A stretch of DNA of 64,000 nucleotides from Oligoflexales bacterium (GTDB lineage: Bacteria; Bdellovibrionota_B; Oligoflexia; Oligoflexales; RGVZ01), in the NCBI GenBank assembly GCA_947494335.1, contig CANLUT010000005.1:1-64000 (forward strand), in the 5' to 3' direction. The notes under the pieces are model-generated. The model worked only from the letters and a program-made list of their open reading frames with translations. It searched no databases and was not told where the DNA came from. Of this stretch, positions 43,957-51,295 are shown piece after piece (position 1 is the stretch's first letter; every line of letters starts with the position of its first letter). The position numbers and the translations under genes are program-made.

Positions 43957-45303
43957 ATGAGTGAAATCAAGTGGGAAAAAACAATATCAGACGTGAATAA
44001 CGAGATTCTCGTGAACTTGGAGCGGCCGCATAAGATGTATTATGTCGCTCTCGCGATTTCGGTTGCCTGTGTGTTGCTGTTTGTGACCATGGTTGGCTAC
44101 CACACAGTCGTCGGTCTCGGTGTTTGGACGGGTTTCGCTCCTCCGACGTATTGGCTTGTAGATATCACCAACTTCGTATTTTGGGTTGGTATTGGGCACG
44201 CAGGGACCCTGATTTCTGCGATCTTATTCCTGTTCCGCGCGCAGTGGCGTAATACGGTTAACAGATCTGCCGAGGCGATGACAATTTTTGCTGTTATTTG
44301 TGCGGCGGTGTTCCCCTTGATTCACATGGGGCGCATGTACTTGGGTGCCTACTGGGCCCTTCCGCTTCCGAACACAAACAACCTTTGGGTGAACTTCCGC
44401 TCCCCGCTGTTCTGGGACGTTTGTGCGATTTCAACTTATTTCACCACATCACTATTGTTCTGGTACATCGGACTTGTTCCTGACCTGGCGTCCATTCGTG
44501 ACCGAGTTTCTGGATTCAAGAAAGTTGTTTACGGATTGCTGTCATTTGGGTGGCGTGGAACAGCTCGTCAATGGCATCACTATGAGACGGGTTACGGCTT
44601 CCTTGCTGCTTTGGCAACGCCACTCGTACTTTCCGTACACTCCATCGTATCCTGGGACTTTGCGATGTCTATTCAGCCAGGCTGGCATACCACGATCTTT
44701 CCCCCTTACTTCGTTGCGGGAGCGATCTTGTCTGGTTGTGCGATGGTTTATACGCTTCTCGTTCCTATTCGTTGGATGTTCGGACTTGAGAAATTTATTC
44801 GTGCAGATCACTTGGAAGCGTGTATCAAGCTAACGCTTCTGACGTCCACGATCGTATTCTACGCATACGGCATCGAGTTCTTCGTCGCATGGTATTCCGG
44901 TAACCCATATGAGTGGGCTATTTTCCAAAAACGTGCTGCTGGTCCTTACGCTTTCTACTTCTGGACGATGGTTGCTTGTAACTGTATTTTCCCGCTGATC
45001 TGGTGGTCTAAGAAAATGCGTTACAACATGGTGATCTCTTATGTCGTGTGTGTACTCATTAACGTTGGCATGTGGTTTGAGCGCTACAACATTATCATTT
45101 CCTCTTTGATTGAGGACTTCCTGCCAGGTTCGTGGGGGCATGCTGAACCAGGTTTGTGGGAGATAGGACTAACGATCGGAAGCTTTGGTCTCTTCAATAT
45201 GTTCTTCCTTCTCTTCTGTAAGTTTTTCCCGATCGTTTCGTTGTCGGAGATCAAGCTCATTATGCCGAAGCCTCTTAGCGGTCACGGCAAGGGAGGACAC
45301 TGA
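43957..45303 (+). CDS. actC: Alternative complex III, NrfD-like membrane subunit ActC
   Basis: The 448-residue protein has about ten membrane helices of the polysulfide reductase NrfD type. It opens with a helical VNNEILVNLERPHKMYY stretch, and shows the conserved LIHMGRMYLGAYW and GWHTTIFPPYFVAGAILSG segments. ActC binds quinol at the periplasmic side and hands electrons to the ActB clusters; it is paralogous to ActF. CTGGAGAATAG forms the ribosome site before ATG 43957, and the next gene follows by three bases. Confidence 0.95.
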   Translation: MSEIKWEKTISDVNNEILVNLERPHKMYYVALAISVACVLLFVTMVGYHTVVGLGVWTGFAPPTYWLVDITNFVFWVGIGHAGTLISAILFLFRAQWRNTVNRSAEAMTIFAVICAAVFPLIHMGRMYLGAYWALPLPNTNNLWVNFRSPLFWDVCAISTYFTTSLLFWYIGLVPDLASIRDRVSGFKKVVYGLLSFGWRGTARQWHHYETGYGFLAALATPLVLSVHSIVSWDFAMSIQPGWHTTIFPPYFVAGAILSGCAMVYTLLVPIRWMFGLEKFIRADHLEACIKLTLLTSTIVFYAYGIEFFVAWYSGNPYEWAIFQKRAAGPYAFYFWTMVACNCIFPLIWWSKKMRYNMVISYVVCVLINVGMWFERYNIIISSLIEDFLPGSWGHAEPGLWEIGLTIGSFGLFNMFFLLFCKFFPIVSLSEIKLIMPKPLSGHGKGGH

Positions 45304-45306
45304 GTT

Positions 45307-45819
45307 ATGAGTCAGCAGATTGGTATTCTTGCCATGTTTAAACATTTGGACACCGTGTGTCACGCCGTCGAAAAGGTTAAAGGACGCACGGATTTTAAAG
45401 ATCACGAGGTCTATAGTCCGACCTCGTACCACGAAATTGAACACGCTTGCGCCTTTTCTCCAAGTCCTGTGCGCTGGTTTACATTTGTCGGCGCGATGAC
45501 TGGAACTGTGACCGGTTTCGCTTTGGCATTGTTGTGTGATTGGGATTGGCCAGTAGTTGTTGGCGGGAAAATGCCCGGTATTTTCTCGCTTCCCGCTTAC
45601 GTGGTACTTGGCTTTGAATTCACAATTTTGTTTGGTGCGATTGCTACTGTTGCGGGTGTCCTCGTTATGTGCCGCATGCCGAATCCAAAAGTGAAAATCC
45701 TTGATAAGCGTCTCACAGATGACATGTTTGGAATTTGGGTTCCTGGCGCTGTTGTAGACGGTCCGCAGGCTAAGCTTCTGAAGGAAGCTGGTGCCGTCGA
45801 AATCAAAGCCACTCGCTAA
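45307..45819 (+). CDS. actD: Alternative complex III subunit ActD (DUF3341)
   Basis: The 170-residue protein has a soluble N-terminus with AVEKVKGRTDFKDHEVYSPTSYHEIEHA, two membrane helices (about 62-80 and 96-118), and a C-terminal soluble part after LVMCRMPNPKVKILDKRLTDD. This is the DUF3341 / ActD family, a small membrane subunit of ACIII with unknown catalytic role. A GGAGG lies in the end of actC. Conserved gene order supports the call. Confidence 0.93.
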   Translation: MSQQIGILAMFKHLDTVCHAVEKVKGRTDFKDHEVYSPTSYHEIEHACAFSPSPVRWFTFVGAMTGTVTGFALALLCDWDWPVVVGGKMPGIFSLPAYVVLGFEFTILFGAIATVAGVLVMCRMPNPKVKILDKRLTDDMFGIWVPGAVVDGPQAKLLKEAGAVEIKATR

Positions 45820-45850
45820 TTGAGCTTATGAATTTAGGAGATCACACCTA

Positions 45851-46432
45851 ATGAAAATATGTAAATCAATGATTGGCGCACTGACAGCAACGACTCTGGT
45901 CTTGTCAGTCGTTTCGTGCATGAAGTCGGGGAGCCCGGTGGAGCACACCGGCCTTCCTGGGGCCATTGCCAAGCTTCTCGGGGGTGACAAAAGTATCCCT
46001 AAAATCCAGTATGTTCCTGATATGGCCGATGCACCGACGATGAAGCCTCAAGAAAATTACCTTGAGCCGCCCGAGGGTTCTGTAGCCACAAACAGTATTC
46101 TTTACCCGAGCACGGTTGAAGAGGCAGAGGCTAATCTTAAGAATCCGCTGCAGAGTGATCCTGACGTGATGGCTCTTGGTGAGAAGATGTACAACACATA
46201 CTGCATCCCTTGTCACGGAGCTGCGGCAAAAGGTGATGGATCAATCACAGACCTTTACCCAAGGCCACCAGATATCACAGCAGACAATTATAAGAAGCGT
46301 GCGGATGGTTTCTTCTACTACCGCATCACCTTTGGGGCGAATATCATGCCAGGGTACGGACATTCAATTGCGTCTCACGAGCGTTGGGCCATCGTGCATT
46401 ATGTGAGGAAATTGCAGGGAGAATCTAAATGA
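45851..46432 (+). CDS. actE: Alternative complex III, mono-heme cytochrome c lipoprotein ActE
   Basis: The 193-residue protein has a signal ending in LSVVSC (lipobox) and one heme-binding CIPCH motif with AAAKGDGS after it, plus the axial Met region IMPGYGHS and the ending ERWAIVHYVRKLQ, all typical of class I cytochrome c. ActE is the exit electron carrier of ACIII, anchored to the periplasmic face by its lipid. Its stop overlaps actF as ATGA. Confidence 0.94.
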   Translation: MKICKSMIGALTATTLVLSVVSCMKSGSPVEHTGLPGAIAKLLGGDKSIPKIQYVPDMADAPTMKPQENYLEPPEGSVATNSILYPSTVEEAEANLKNPLQSDPDVMALGEKMYNTYCIPCHGAAAKGDGSITDLYPRPPDITADNYKKRADGFFYYRITFGANIMPGYGHSIASHERWAIVHYVRKLQGESK

Positions 46433-47685
46433 GCCACGGTCACCATGATTTATATGATCAGCGTCAAAGTTTTTACCTCCCTTCAAACTCCACGACGCGG
46501 GGTGCGGTTTCCTTATTTTTGCTAATTGGAGTTGCCGTATTTGCGCTGGGATTATCGACTGGAGAACAAACGCGCACTTGGGGCGCACTGCTCTTTAATA
46601 CGTTTTTCTTTTTTGCTTTGGCACTCGGTGGATCAGCTTTTGCAGCGATGCAGGATGTGATCGGAGCGAAATGGGGACGTCCCATCATGAGAATTCATGA
46701 GTCGTTTACAAGTTTTGTCCCAATTGCTGGGGCGCTTTTCGTCTCCATTATTCTATGTGTGAAGTTCAATGTTGGCGGTGCTCAGGGATTGTATTCATGG
46801 ATTCAGGAACCTGATTCCATCCATCACTTTTGGGGCAAGCGCACGTGGCTTGTCGAGAACTTCTGGGTCATTCGTGACATTTTGGCAGTGGCTGTAATTG
46901 TTGGCTTGGTTTACTGGCAAATTGGCATGAAGACTGCACGCGACCGAGCGTTTGTCGCAGGCAACAAAGAAGAGGCGCACAAAATGGGCGAGAAGGTTCG
47001 TGATACGCTTCGTTATTGGAGCGCGCCTATTCTCGTTGTTTACTCATTAATGTTTTCATTGCTGGCATTTGATTTACTGATGGCTTTGGCTCCGACATGG
47101 TTCTCAACTTTGTGGGGTGGCTGGTTATTTGCAGTGATGATGCAGACTCTAATGGCAACCCTGATGATCACCATGTGGTCTTTAAAGGGCACCGCGATTG
47201 GTCAGTACATTCAGCGTCAGCAGTTCCATGACGTTGGTAAGTTGATGCATGGTTTTACCATATTCTTTGCGTACCTGACCTACGCGCATGTGCTGACATA
47301 CTGGTATGGAAATATGCCAGAGGAAACAGAGTACTTTATTCATCGTTTGCATGCTCCATGGAGCTACATAGTGGTGATTGCTCCTCTGGTTAGCTTTATA
47401 ATTCCGCTTTATGGCCTAATTCCAAAGGCAAGTAAGTGGACAAAGATGATTGCAGTTCCCATTGCTACTGGGATTTTGGTTGCTCAATGGTTCACCTACA
47501 TGCTTGTGGTGATGCCTGAGGTTGTCGGCGAGAAGGGAATGGGACTTCCTTACATAGAGCTGGGCGTCTTCTTTGGGGTCTTTGGTCTCTTCTTAGCAAG
47601 CGTTTTTGCTTTCGGTCGTCGCAATCCGATGGTTGCTGTTGCTGATCCTCTGTTGCACGCTTCGCTTGCAGAAGCTCATCACTAA
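46429..47685 (+). CDS. actF: Alternative complex III, second NrfD-like quinol subunit ActF
   Basis: The 418-residue protein has about ten membrane helices and is the paralogue of ActC, belonging to the quinol:cytochrome c oxidoreductase quinone-binding subunit 2 family. Segments such as LLMALAPTWFSTLWGGWLF and FFAYLTYAHVLTYWYGNMPEET are characteristic. It starts at ATG 46429, overlapping actE by four bases. It closes the operon, which ends in a strong intrinsic terminator 27 bases later. No cytochrome oxidase gene follows, unlike in many ACIII loci. Confidence 0.94.
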   Translation: MSHGHHDLYDQRQSFYLPSNSTTRGAVSLFLLIGVAVFALGLSTGEQTRTWGALLFNTFFFFALALGGSAFAAMQDVIGAKWGRPIMRIHESFTSFVPIAGALFVSIILCVKFNVGGAQGLYSWIQEPDSIHHFWGKRTWLVENFWVIRDILAVAVIVGLVYWQIGMKTARDRAFVAGNKEEAHKMGEKVRDTLRYWSAPILVVYSLMFSLLAFDLLMALAPTWFSTLWGGWLFAVMMQTLMATLMITMWSLKGTAIGQYIQRQQFHDVGKLMHGFTIFFAYLTYAHVLTYWYGNMPEETEYFIHRLHAPWSYIVVIAPLVSFIIPLYGLIPKASKWTKMIAVPIATGILVAQWFTYMLVVMPEVVGEKGMGLPYIELGVFFGVFGLFLASVFAFGRRNPMVAVADPLLHASLAEAHH

Positions 47686-47711
47686 CTTTTCTATTGGTAT
47701 CACATGAAATG

Positions 47712-47740
47712 AAAAAGGCGGGATTTAAGCCCGCCTTTTT
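47712..47740 (+). terminator. Strong intrinsic terminator of the act operon
   Basis: AAAAAGGCGGG (47712-47722) pairs perfectly with CCCGCCTTTTT (47730-47740) around a 7-base loop. The stem is GC-rich at the top and A/T at the base, with T5 at the end, and lies 27 bases after actF. It is symmetrical enough to act on both strands. Confidence 0.92.
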
Positions 47741-47743
47741 CAT

Positions 47744-47815
47744 TTAGCCGATAAGGGGTCCGTGCACCCAAAGCCAGATGCAAAGTAGAATCATGGTTTT
47801 GATCATCCACTCCAC
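47744..47815 (-). CDS. Possible 23-residue hydrophobic peptide
   Basis: A short frame from GTG 47815 to TAA 47744 encodes 23 residues: VEWMIKTMILLCIWLWVHG then PLIG. The middle is a clean single membrane helix. GGAG lies seven bases before the GTG and is itself part of a perfect hairpin CTCC-TTCA-GGAG (47823-47834), so the ribosome site could be masked. The frame ends just before the act terminator. It resembles stress-type or KdpF-size small membrane proteins, but no family is recognised. Length alone makes it uncertain. Confidence 0.4.
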   Translation of the reverse strand: MEWMIKTMILLCIWLWVHGPLIG

Positions 47816-47853
47816 GCGATAACTCCTGAAGGAGCGACCAGGTAACAATCCTG

Positions 47854-47897
47854 ATCCTTAGGGGAGGTTTCGGCTTTTTTGGGAAAGCCTAAAGGAT
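47854..47897. other. Two-part hairpin, possible terminator of a small RNA or leader
   Basis: GGCTTT (47872-47877) and AAAGCC (47884-47889) form the inner stem around TTTGGG. ATCCTTA (47854-47860) and TAAAGGAT (47890-47897) form an outer stem with one bulged base. On the plus strand the bases after it (TTTCTTTTGC) are T-rich, as in an intrinsic terminator, though no gene lies ahead except across the act terminator. A small RNA ending here is possible. Confidence 0.45.
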
Positions 47898-48036
47898 TTT
47901 CTTTTGCAAACAGCAATAAACGGCAAAAAATTCAATATTTTCATATATTTAATGCAACAAAAGAAAGCCACCTCAGTCGCATTCGAAGCCCCCTTGTGTA
48001 ACAATTAAAGAGGTCTACTTGAATAGGGGGACAACA

Positions 48037-48276
48037 ATGCGCGGAGCGATGGAATCGGCCACTAGGATGGCGCTTGAGGAAATGATTACTAGCCATGCCA
48101 GTCAGTCCAAATTTGGATTTGTGCTAAGTCCGGAATCTATGCGAGGACTGGTGGATACTCTTTATGAGTTTTTTGAGACGAGTCGAACACTTAAAGCTGC
48201 AGGTGATCGGATGATTCAGCACGGGATTCAGTCGTCTGCGCCTGCTAGACCCGTTTCCAACCGTCTGCCTCGCTGA
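48037..48276 (+). CDS. Small hypothetical protein
   Basis: ATG 48037 follows AGGGGGACAACA; a TTG 18 bases earlier is an alternative. The 79-residue product is mostly helical, with LSPESMRGLVDTLYEFFETSRTL in the middle, and a Pro/Arg tail. I see no signal or membrane segment. It is followed 18 bases later by another small gene and then hflX, all in one direction, so the three may share a transcript. Function unknown. Confidence 0.65.
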   Translation: MRGAMESATRMALEEMITSHASQSKFGFVLSPESMRGLVDTLYEFFETSRTLKAAGDRMIQHGIQSSAPARPVSNRLPR

Positions 48277-48294
48277 TCGAAGGCCGGTGGATGC

Positions 48295-48591
48295 ATGAAT
48301 ACTGAGAAAATACCTATCGAAGTTTTTGTCATGCAGGTGATGGCGACGAAATCGGCTCGCCGGATATTCGATGACTGGCCCATTAAGCCAGAGCAGCTGG
48401 TTGAGATTACTATCAAGCATCTGAAGAGTTTACATATCTTCCAGGTAACCCCCGGCGAACATGAAAAGATCGTCCGCGATGAGATTCTGTTTTACCTGCA
48501 GAATTCGTCGGTGATACTTGAAATGATCAATAAGGCTCGGCAGGCTGCGTTTTTGGCAGCACAACGTGGACGATCCGACGATGGCCCTTGA
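48295..48591 (+). CDS. Small helical hypothetical protein before hflX
   Basis: The 98-residue product (ATG 48295, after GGTGGATGC) is charged and helical, with IKPEQLVEITIKHLKSLHIFQV and an Ala/Arg-rich C-terminus (NKARQAAFLAAQRGR). No signal or membrane segment is seen and no family is recognised. It lies between the 79-residue gene and hflX in one direction. Confidence 0.65.
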   Translation: MNTEKIPIEVFVMQVMATKSARRIFDDWPIKPEQLVEITIKHLKSLHIFQVTPGEHEKIVRDEILFYLQNSSVILEMINKARQAAFLAAQRGRSDDGP

Positions 48592-48644
48592 TTCTTCTAT
48601 AACCAATTCTCGTTTTTGGTTAAACTTATGGTTACCACCTGTAA

Positions 48645-50012
48645 ATGGATTATCCAGGGGAGCATGCCATAAGACCTCGAGTTAAAACGTACCGACAAAC
48701 AGCCCCAAAATTAGAGCAAGACGTCAAGCTCACCGCAGTAAGGTCGGCCGTTATCGTCGGTGTATTACTTCCCCATGAAGATTCGAAAATTCTCTCAGAT
48801 GACCTAGCTGAACTTGAAGCTTTGCTTACGACACTAGGGATTGTAACGGTCGGACACATAATTCAGAAGCGCCCCAAGTTGACGCCAAGCTGTTTGATTG
48901 GCACCGGAAAAGTGGAAGCCATCCGGGAGTTAGCCAGAGATCGTGGTGCGACTTATGTCATTGTTGATAGGCCGTTGTCACCGCCGCAGGTTCGTAATCT
49001 TGAAGAGATGACAAAGTGCAAGGTCATGGACCGCAGTGGCGTCATCCTCGAAATATTCTCACAAAATGCAAAGACCAACGCAGCGAAGACACAAGTTGAA
49101 ATCGCTCGTCTTGAGATGATGTTGCCGCGAATGGTGGGGCAGTGGACACACTTGCACCGTCAGGGTGGAGGCGGAGCTGTGGGTCGTAGTGACGGAGAGA
49201 AGCAAATTGAAGTCGATCGCCGTCGTGCTCGTGAGCGGATTGCAAAACTAAAAGAGCAGCTGGTTCAGATCGCTAAGGAGCGCGAGACGCAGCGTAAGGC
49301 TCGCCGTAACGAGCTGAAGGTTGCGCTGGTTGGTTATACCAATAGCGGCAAGACAACGATCATGAACTCCATGACGAATGGAGACTTCGTGGCCAAAGAT
49401 GCTCTCTTTGCAACTCTGGACTCAAATATTCGTACGCTGGACCCCAACACTCGGCCAAAGCTTCTCCTGAGCGACACGGTTGGATTTATTCGCAACCTCC
49501 CACACACGTTGATCGAATCTTTTAAGTCCACTCTTGATGAGGTTTTGGAGGCTGATCTCCTGCTTGTGGCCGTCGATATTTCTCACGAAAATTATCGAGC
49601 TCAGCTTGAGACAACCAAGACCGTGCTGGCCGAAATTGGTGCAGCTCATATTCCGGTCATTCATGTGTTCAACAAAATGGATCGTGTCGATGATCCGTTC
49701 CTGGGCCGAATTCTCAAGCAGGCGTATCCCGGAAGTATTGCCGTATCGGCTTACAAGCAGGAGGATATGATTCGTCTACGCGAACATGTTTATCAATTTT
49801 TTGCTGCCAATTTTATTCGATGTAAGTTAGCGATACCAGCCTCAGACCGCGACGGTGTGTCCCTTGTTTATAGAACATGTATGATTTTGGATGTCAGCTA
49901 CGAGCGCCAGGACCTAGCTGTATTCGATGTGCGCATGACAAAATCAGTTTATCAAAAGTTGGCACAATACCGCCTAGACGATGACGACACTGCTGCGGCA
50001 CTTGGACAGTAA
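48645..50012 (+). CDS. hflX: GTPase HflX
   Basis: The 455-residue protein has the HflX N-terminal domain, with KLTPSCLIGTGKVEAI and the Gly-rich HRQGGGGAVGRSDGEKQIEVDRR linker. A coiled segment follows, then a G domain with GYTNSGKTT (P-loop), SDTVGFIRNLPH (G3) and FNKMD (G4). HflX binds the 50S subunit and splits stalled or heat-damaged ribosomes. A long N-terminal tail before the domain is possible; ATG 48645 is used, with CCTGTAA not a strong site. The C-terminal tail is slightly extended. Confidence 0.94.
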   Translation: MDYPGEHAIRPRVKTYRQTAPKLEQDVKLTAVRSAVIVGVLLPHEDSKILSDDLAELEALLTTLGIVTVGHIIQKRPKLTPSCLIGTGKVEAIRELARDRGATYVIVDRPLSPPQVRNLEEMTKCKVMDRSGVILEIFSQNAKTNAAKTQVEIARLEMMLPRMVGQWTHLHRQGGGGAVGRSDGEKQIEVDRRRARERIAKLKEQLVQIAKERETQRKARRNELKVALVGYTNSGKTTIMNSMTNGDFVAKDALFATLDSNIRTLDPNTRPKLLLSDTVGFIRNLPHTLIESFKSTLDEVLEADLLLVAVDISHENYRAQLETTKTVLAEIGAAHIPVIHVFNKMDRVDDPFLGRILKQAYPGSIAVSAYKQEDMIRLREHVYQFFAANFIRCKLAIPASDRDGVSLVYRTCMILDVSYERQDLAVFDVRMTKSVYQKLAQYRLDDDDTAAALGQ

Positions 50013-50029
50013 TTCAATCAAGCCAAGCT

Positions 50030-50779
50030 CTAAAGCGTCAATCTTGACTTCATTTCGCTCCAAATTGAGCTGAGGTTGTCGATTTCCCAATGACTGATAT
50101 CAAAGCGTGGGTTTTCGTCTGCCTGAGGGATGCTAGAGGAGTGTAAAAACATAGTTTTCTGCTGCCAAGGGTTAACCCATACATCTGTGTTGTCCTTAAT
50201 GTGCTGTCGCTCTGGAGCGGGGATGTCTTTTGGAGCTACCACGCATTCAGCTGGGTTGTTAAAAAAGCACAATTTCTTACTAATCGGATCTATGGTGTAG
50301 AGAGATTTTATCAAGTCAGATGGTCCGTCCCAGTCTGCCAGTAGTTTCATGGATAACCAGCCACCATAAGAGTGTCCGATAATGTAAATGTCGGAGTAAT
50401 CGACCATTGTTCGTCGCAAATGTCCCAGGTATTCTTCATCGGTTGGATTTTCCAAACCCCAGCTTACGACGTTTGAGCTGGTTATGAGCTGTCGTTCCGA
50501 GGTGAAACAGCTCGCCATAACATGGGTCTCTTCTCCGGTTCTTTCTTCAATGAAATTTTGAAGATCAAAAACGTGAGCCATCATACTGCTACCTAGCGGT
50601 CCCACCTTGCCGTCGTGAGCTTGAGATGCCTTGCAAGATGCAAAGCCGCTCATGCTGATGATCAATGGTTTCGGAGTTTTCTCAACTTTGTTCGTCAGCG
50701 AAGATTGCTCGTGACGCGAACCACATGCTGCAATCATAATTAAAAGAGGCCAAACAAGGTTTGTGCAAGCACTGGTCAT
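50030..50779 (-). CDS. Alpha/beta-hydrolase-like lipoprotein
   Basis: A signal peptide (MTSACTNLVWPLLIMIAAC) ends at a lipobox. The mature part (~230 residues) has the nucleophile elbow GHSYGGW, an acid candidate in TIDPIS and a His candidate in DISHWEID, the serine-hydrolase triad layout of lipases and esterases. Three other cysteines suggest disulfides. It is convergent with hflX. Substrate unknown. Confidence 0.78.
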   Translation of the reverse strand: MTSACTNLVWPLLIMIAACGSRHEQSSLTNKVEKTPKPLIISMSGFASCKASQAHDGKVGPLGSSMMAHVFDLQNFIEERTGEETHVMASCFTSERQLITSSNVVSWGLENPTDEEYLGHLRRTMVDYSDIYIIGHSYGGWLSMKLLADWDGPSDLIKSLYTIDPISKKLCFFNNPAECVVAPKDIPAPERQHIKDNTDVWVNPWQQKTMFLHSSSIPQADENPRFDISHWEIDNLSSIWSEMKSRLTL

Positions 50780-50801
50780 TGTTGCACCCGTAATCTGTAT
50801 T

Positions 50802-51218
50802 TTATTTAGCTTGCGTCATGAACGGAACTTGAGTGTCCTTGACGCGATTTAAAACTTCATTAATCGCGTGAGACATGATTTCAACTTCCCACGTGTCACC
50901 CTTCAGATTCGACAGAAGAGATTCGAGCCATGTGACCGTCTCCGCGAAAAACTTTTTGCCGTCATCAGACATTGAGTGGTGAAATTCGTGAACGAGATGT
51001 TTCACCCAGCTCGCGCTGGGTTTACCGATCAGGTTTACGAGCCTGTTAAGTCGCTGCGTGGCCTCTTGTTCTTGCCAGCCACCAGATATGCGAAAGGGGA
51101 ACCAGTCTACATCTTTCTTGTGCAGCCAGATGCGAGCCTGGCCACCAATATCTACCACTTTATAATCAGCGGGGTCAGCGCCTAGAAATCCATCTGGACG
51201 TTTCCATACGACAAACAT
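50802..51218 (-). CDS. Hypothetical protein, cytosolic
   Basis: ATG 51218 behind AAGAGGCGCAACAA is preferred over a TTG at 51239. The 138-residue product has no signal; it begins MFVVWKRPDGFLGADPADYKVVDIGGQ and continues with a helical half (HLVHEFHHSMSDDGKKFFAETVTWLESLL). The HEFHH group is noteworthy but does not make an HExxH zinc motif. No family is recognised. It lies 22 bases upstream of the hydrolase lipoprotein on the same strand. Confidence 0.68.
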   Translation of the reverse strand: MFVVWKRPDGFLGADPADYKVVDIGGQARIWLHKKDVDWFPFRISGGWQEQEATQRLNRLVNLIGKPSASWVKHLVHEFHHSMSDDGKKFFAETVTWLESLLSNLKGDTWEVEIMSHAINEVLNRVKDTQVPFMTQAK

Positions 51219-51295
51219 TTGTTGCGCCTCTTTAGTCAACTACCGGTTTTTGCTTTCTTAGTTTTACCGTAGATGACCTATCAGCGGCAACACGA

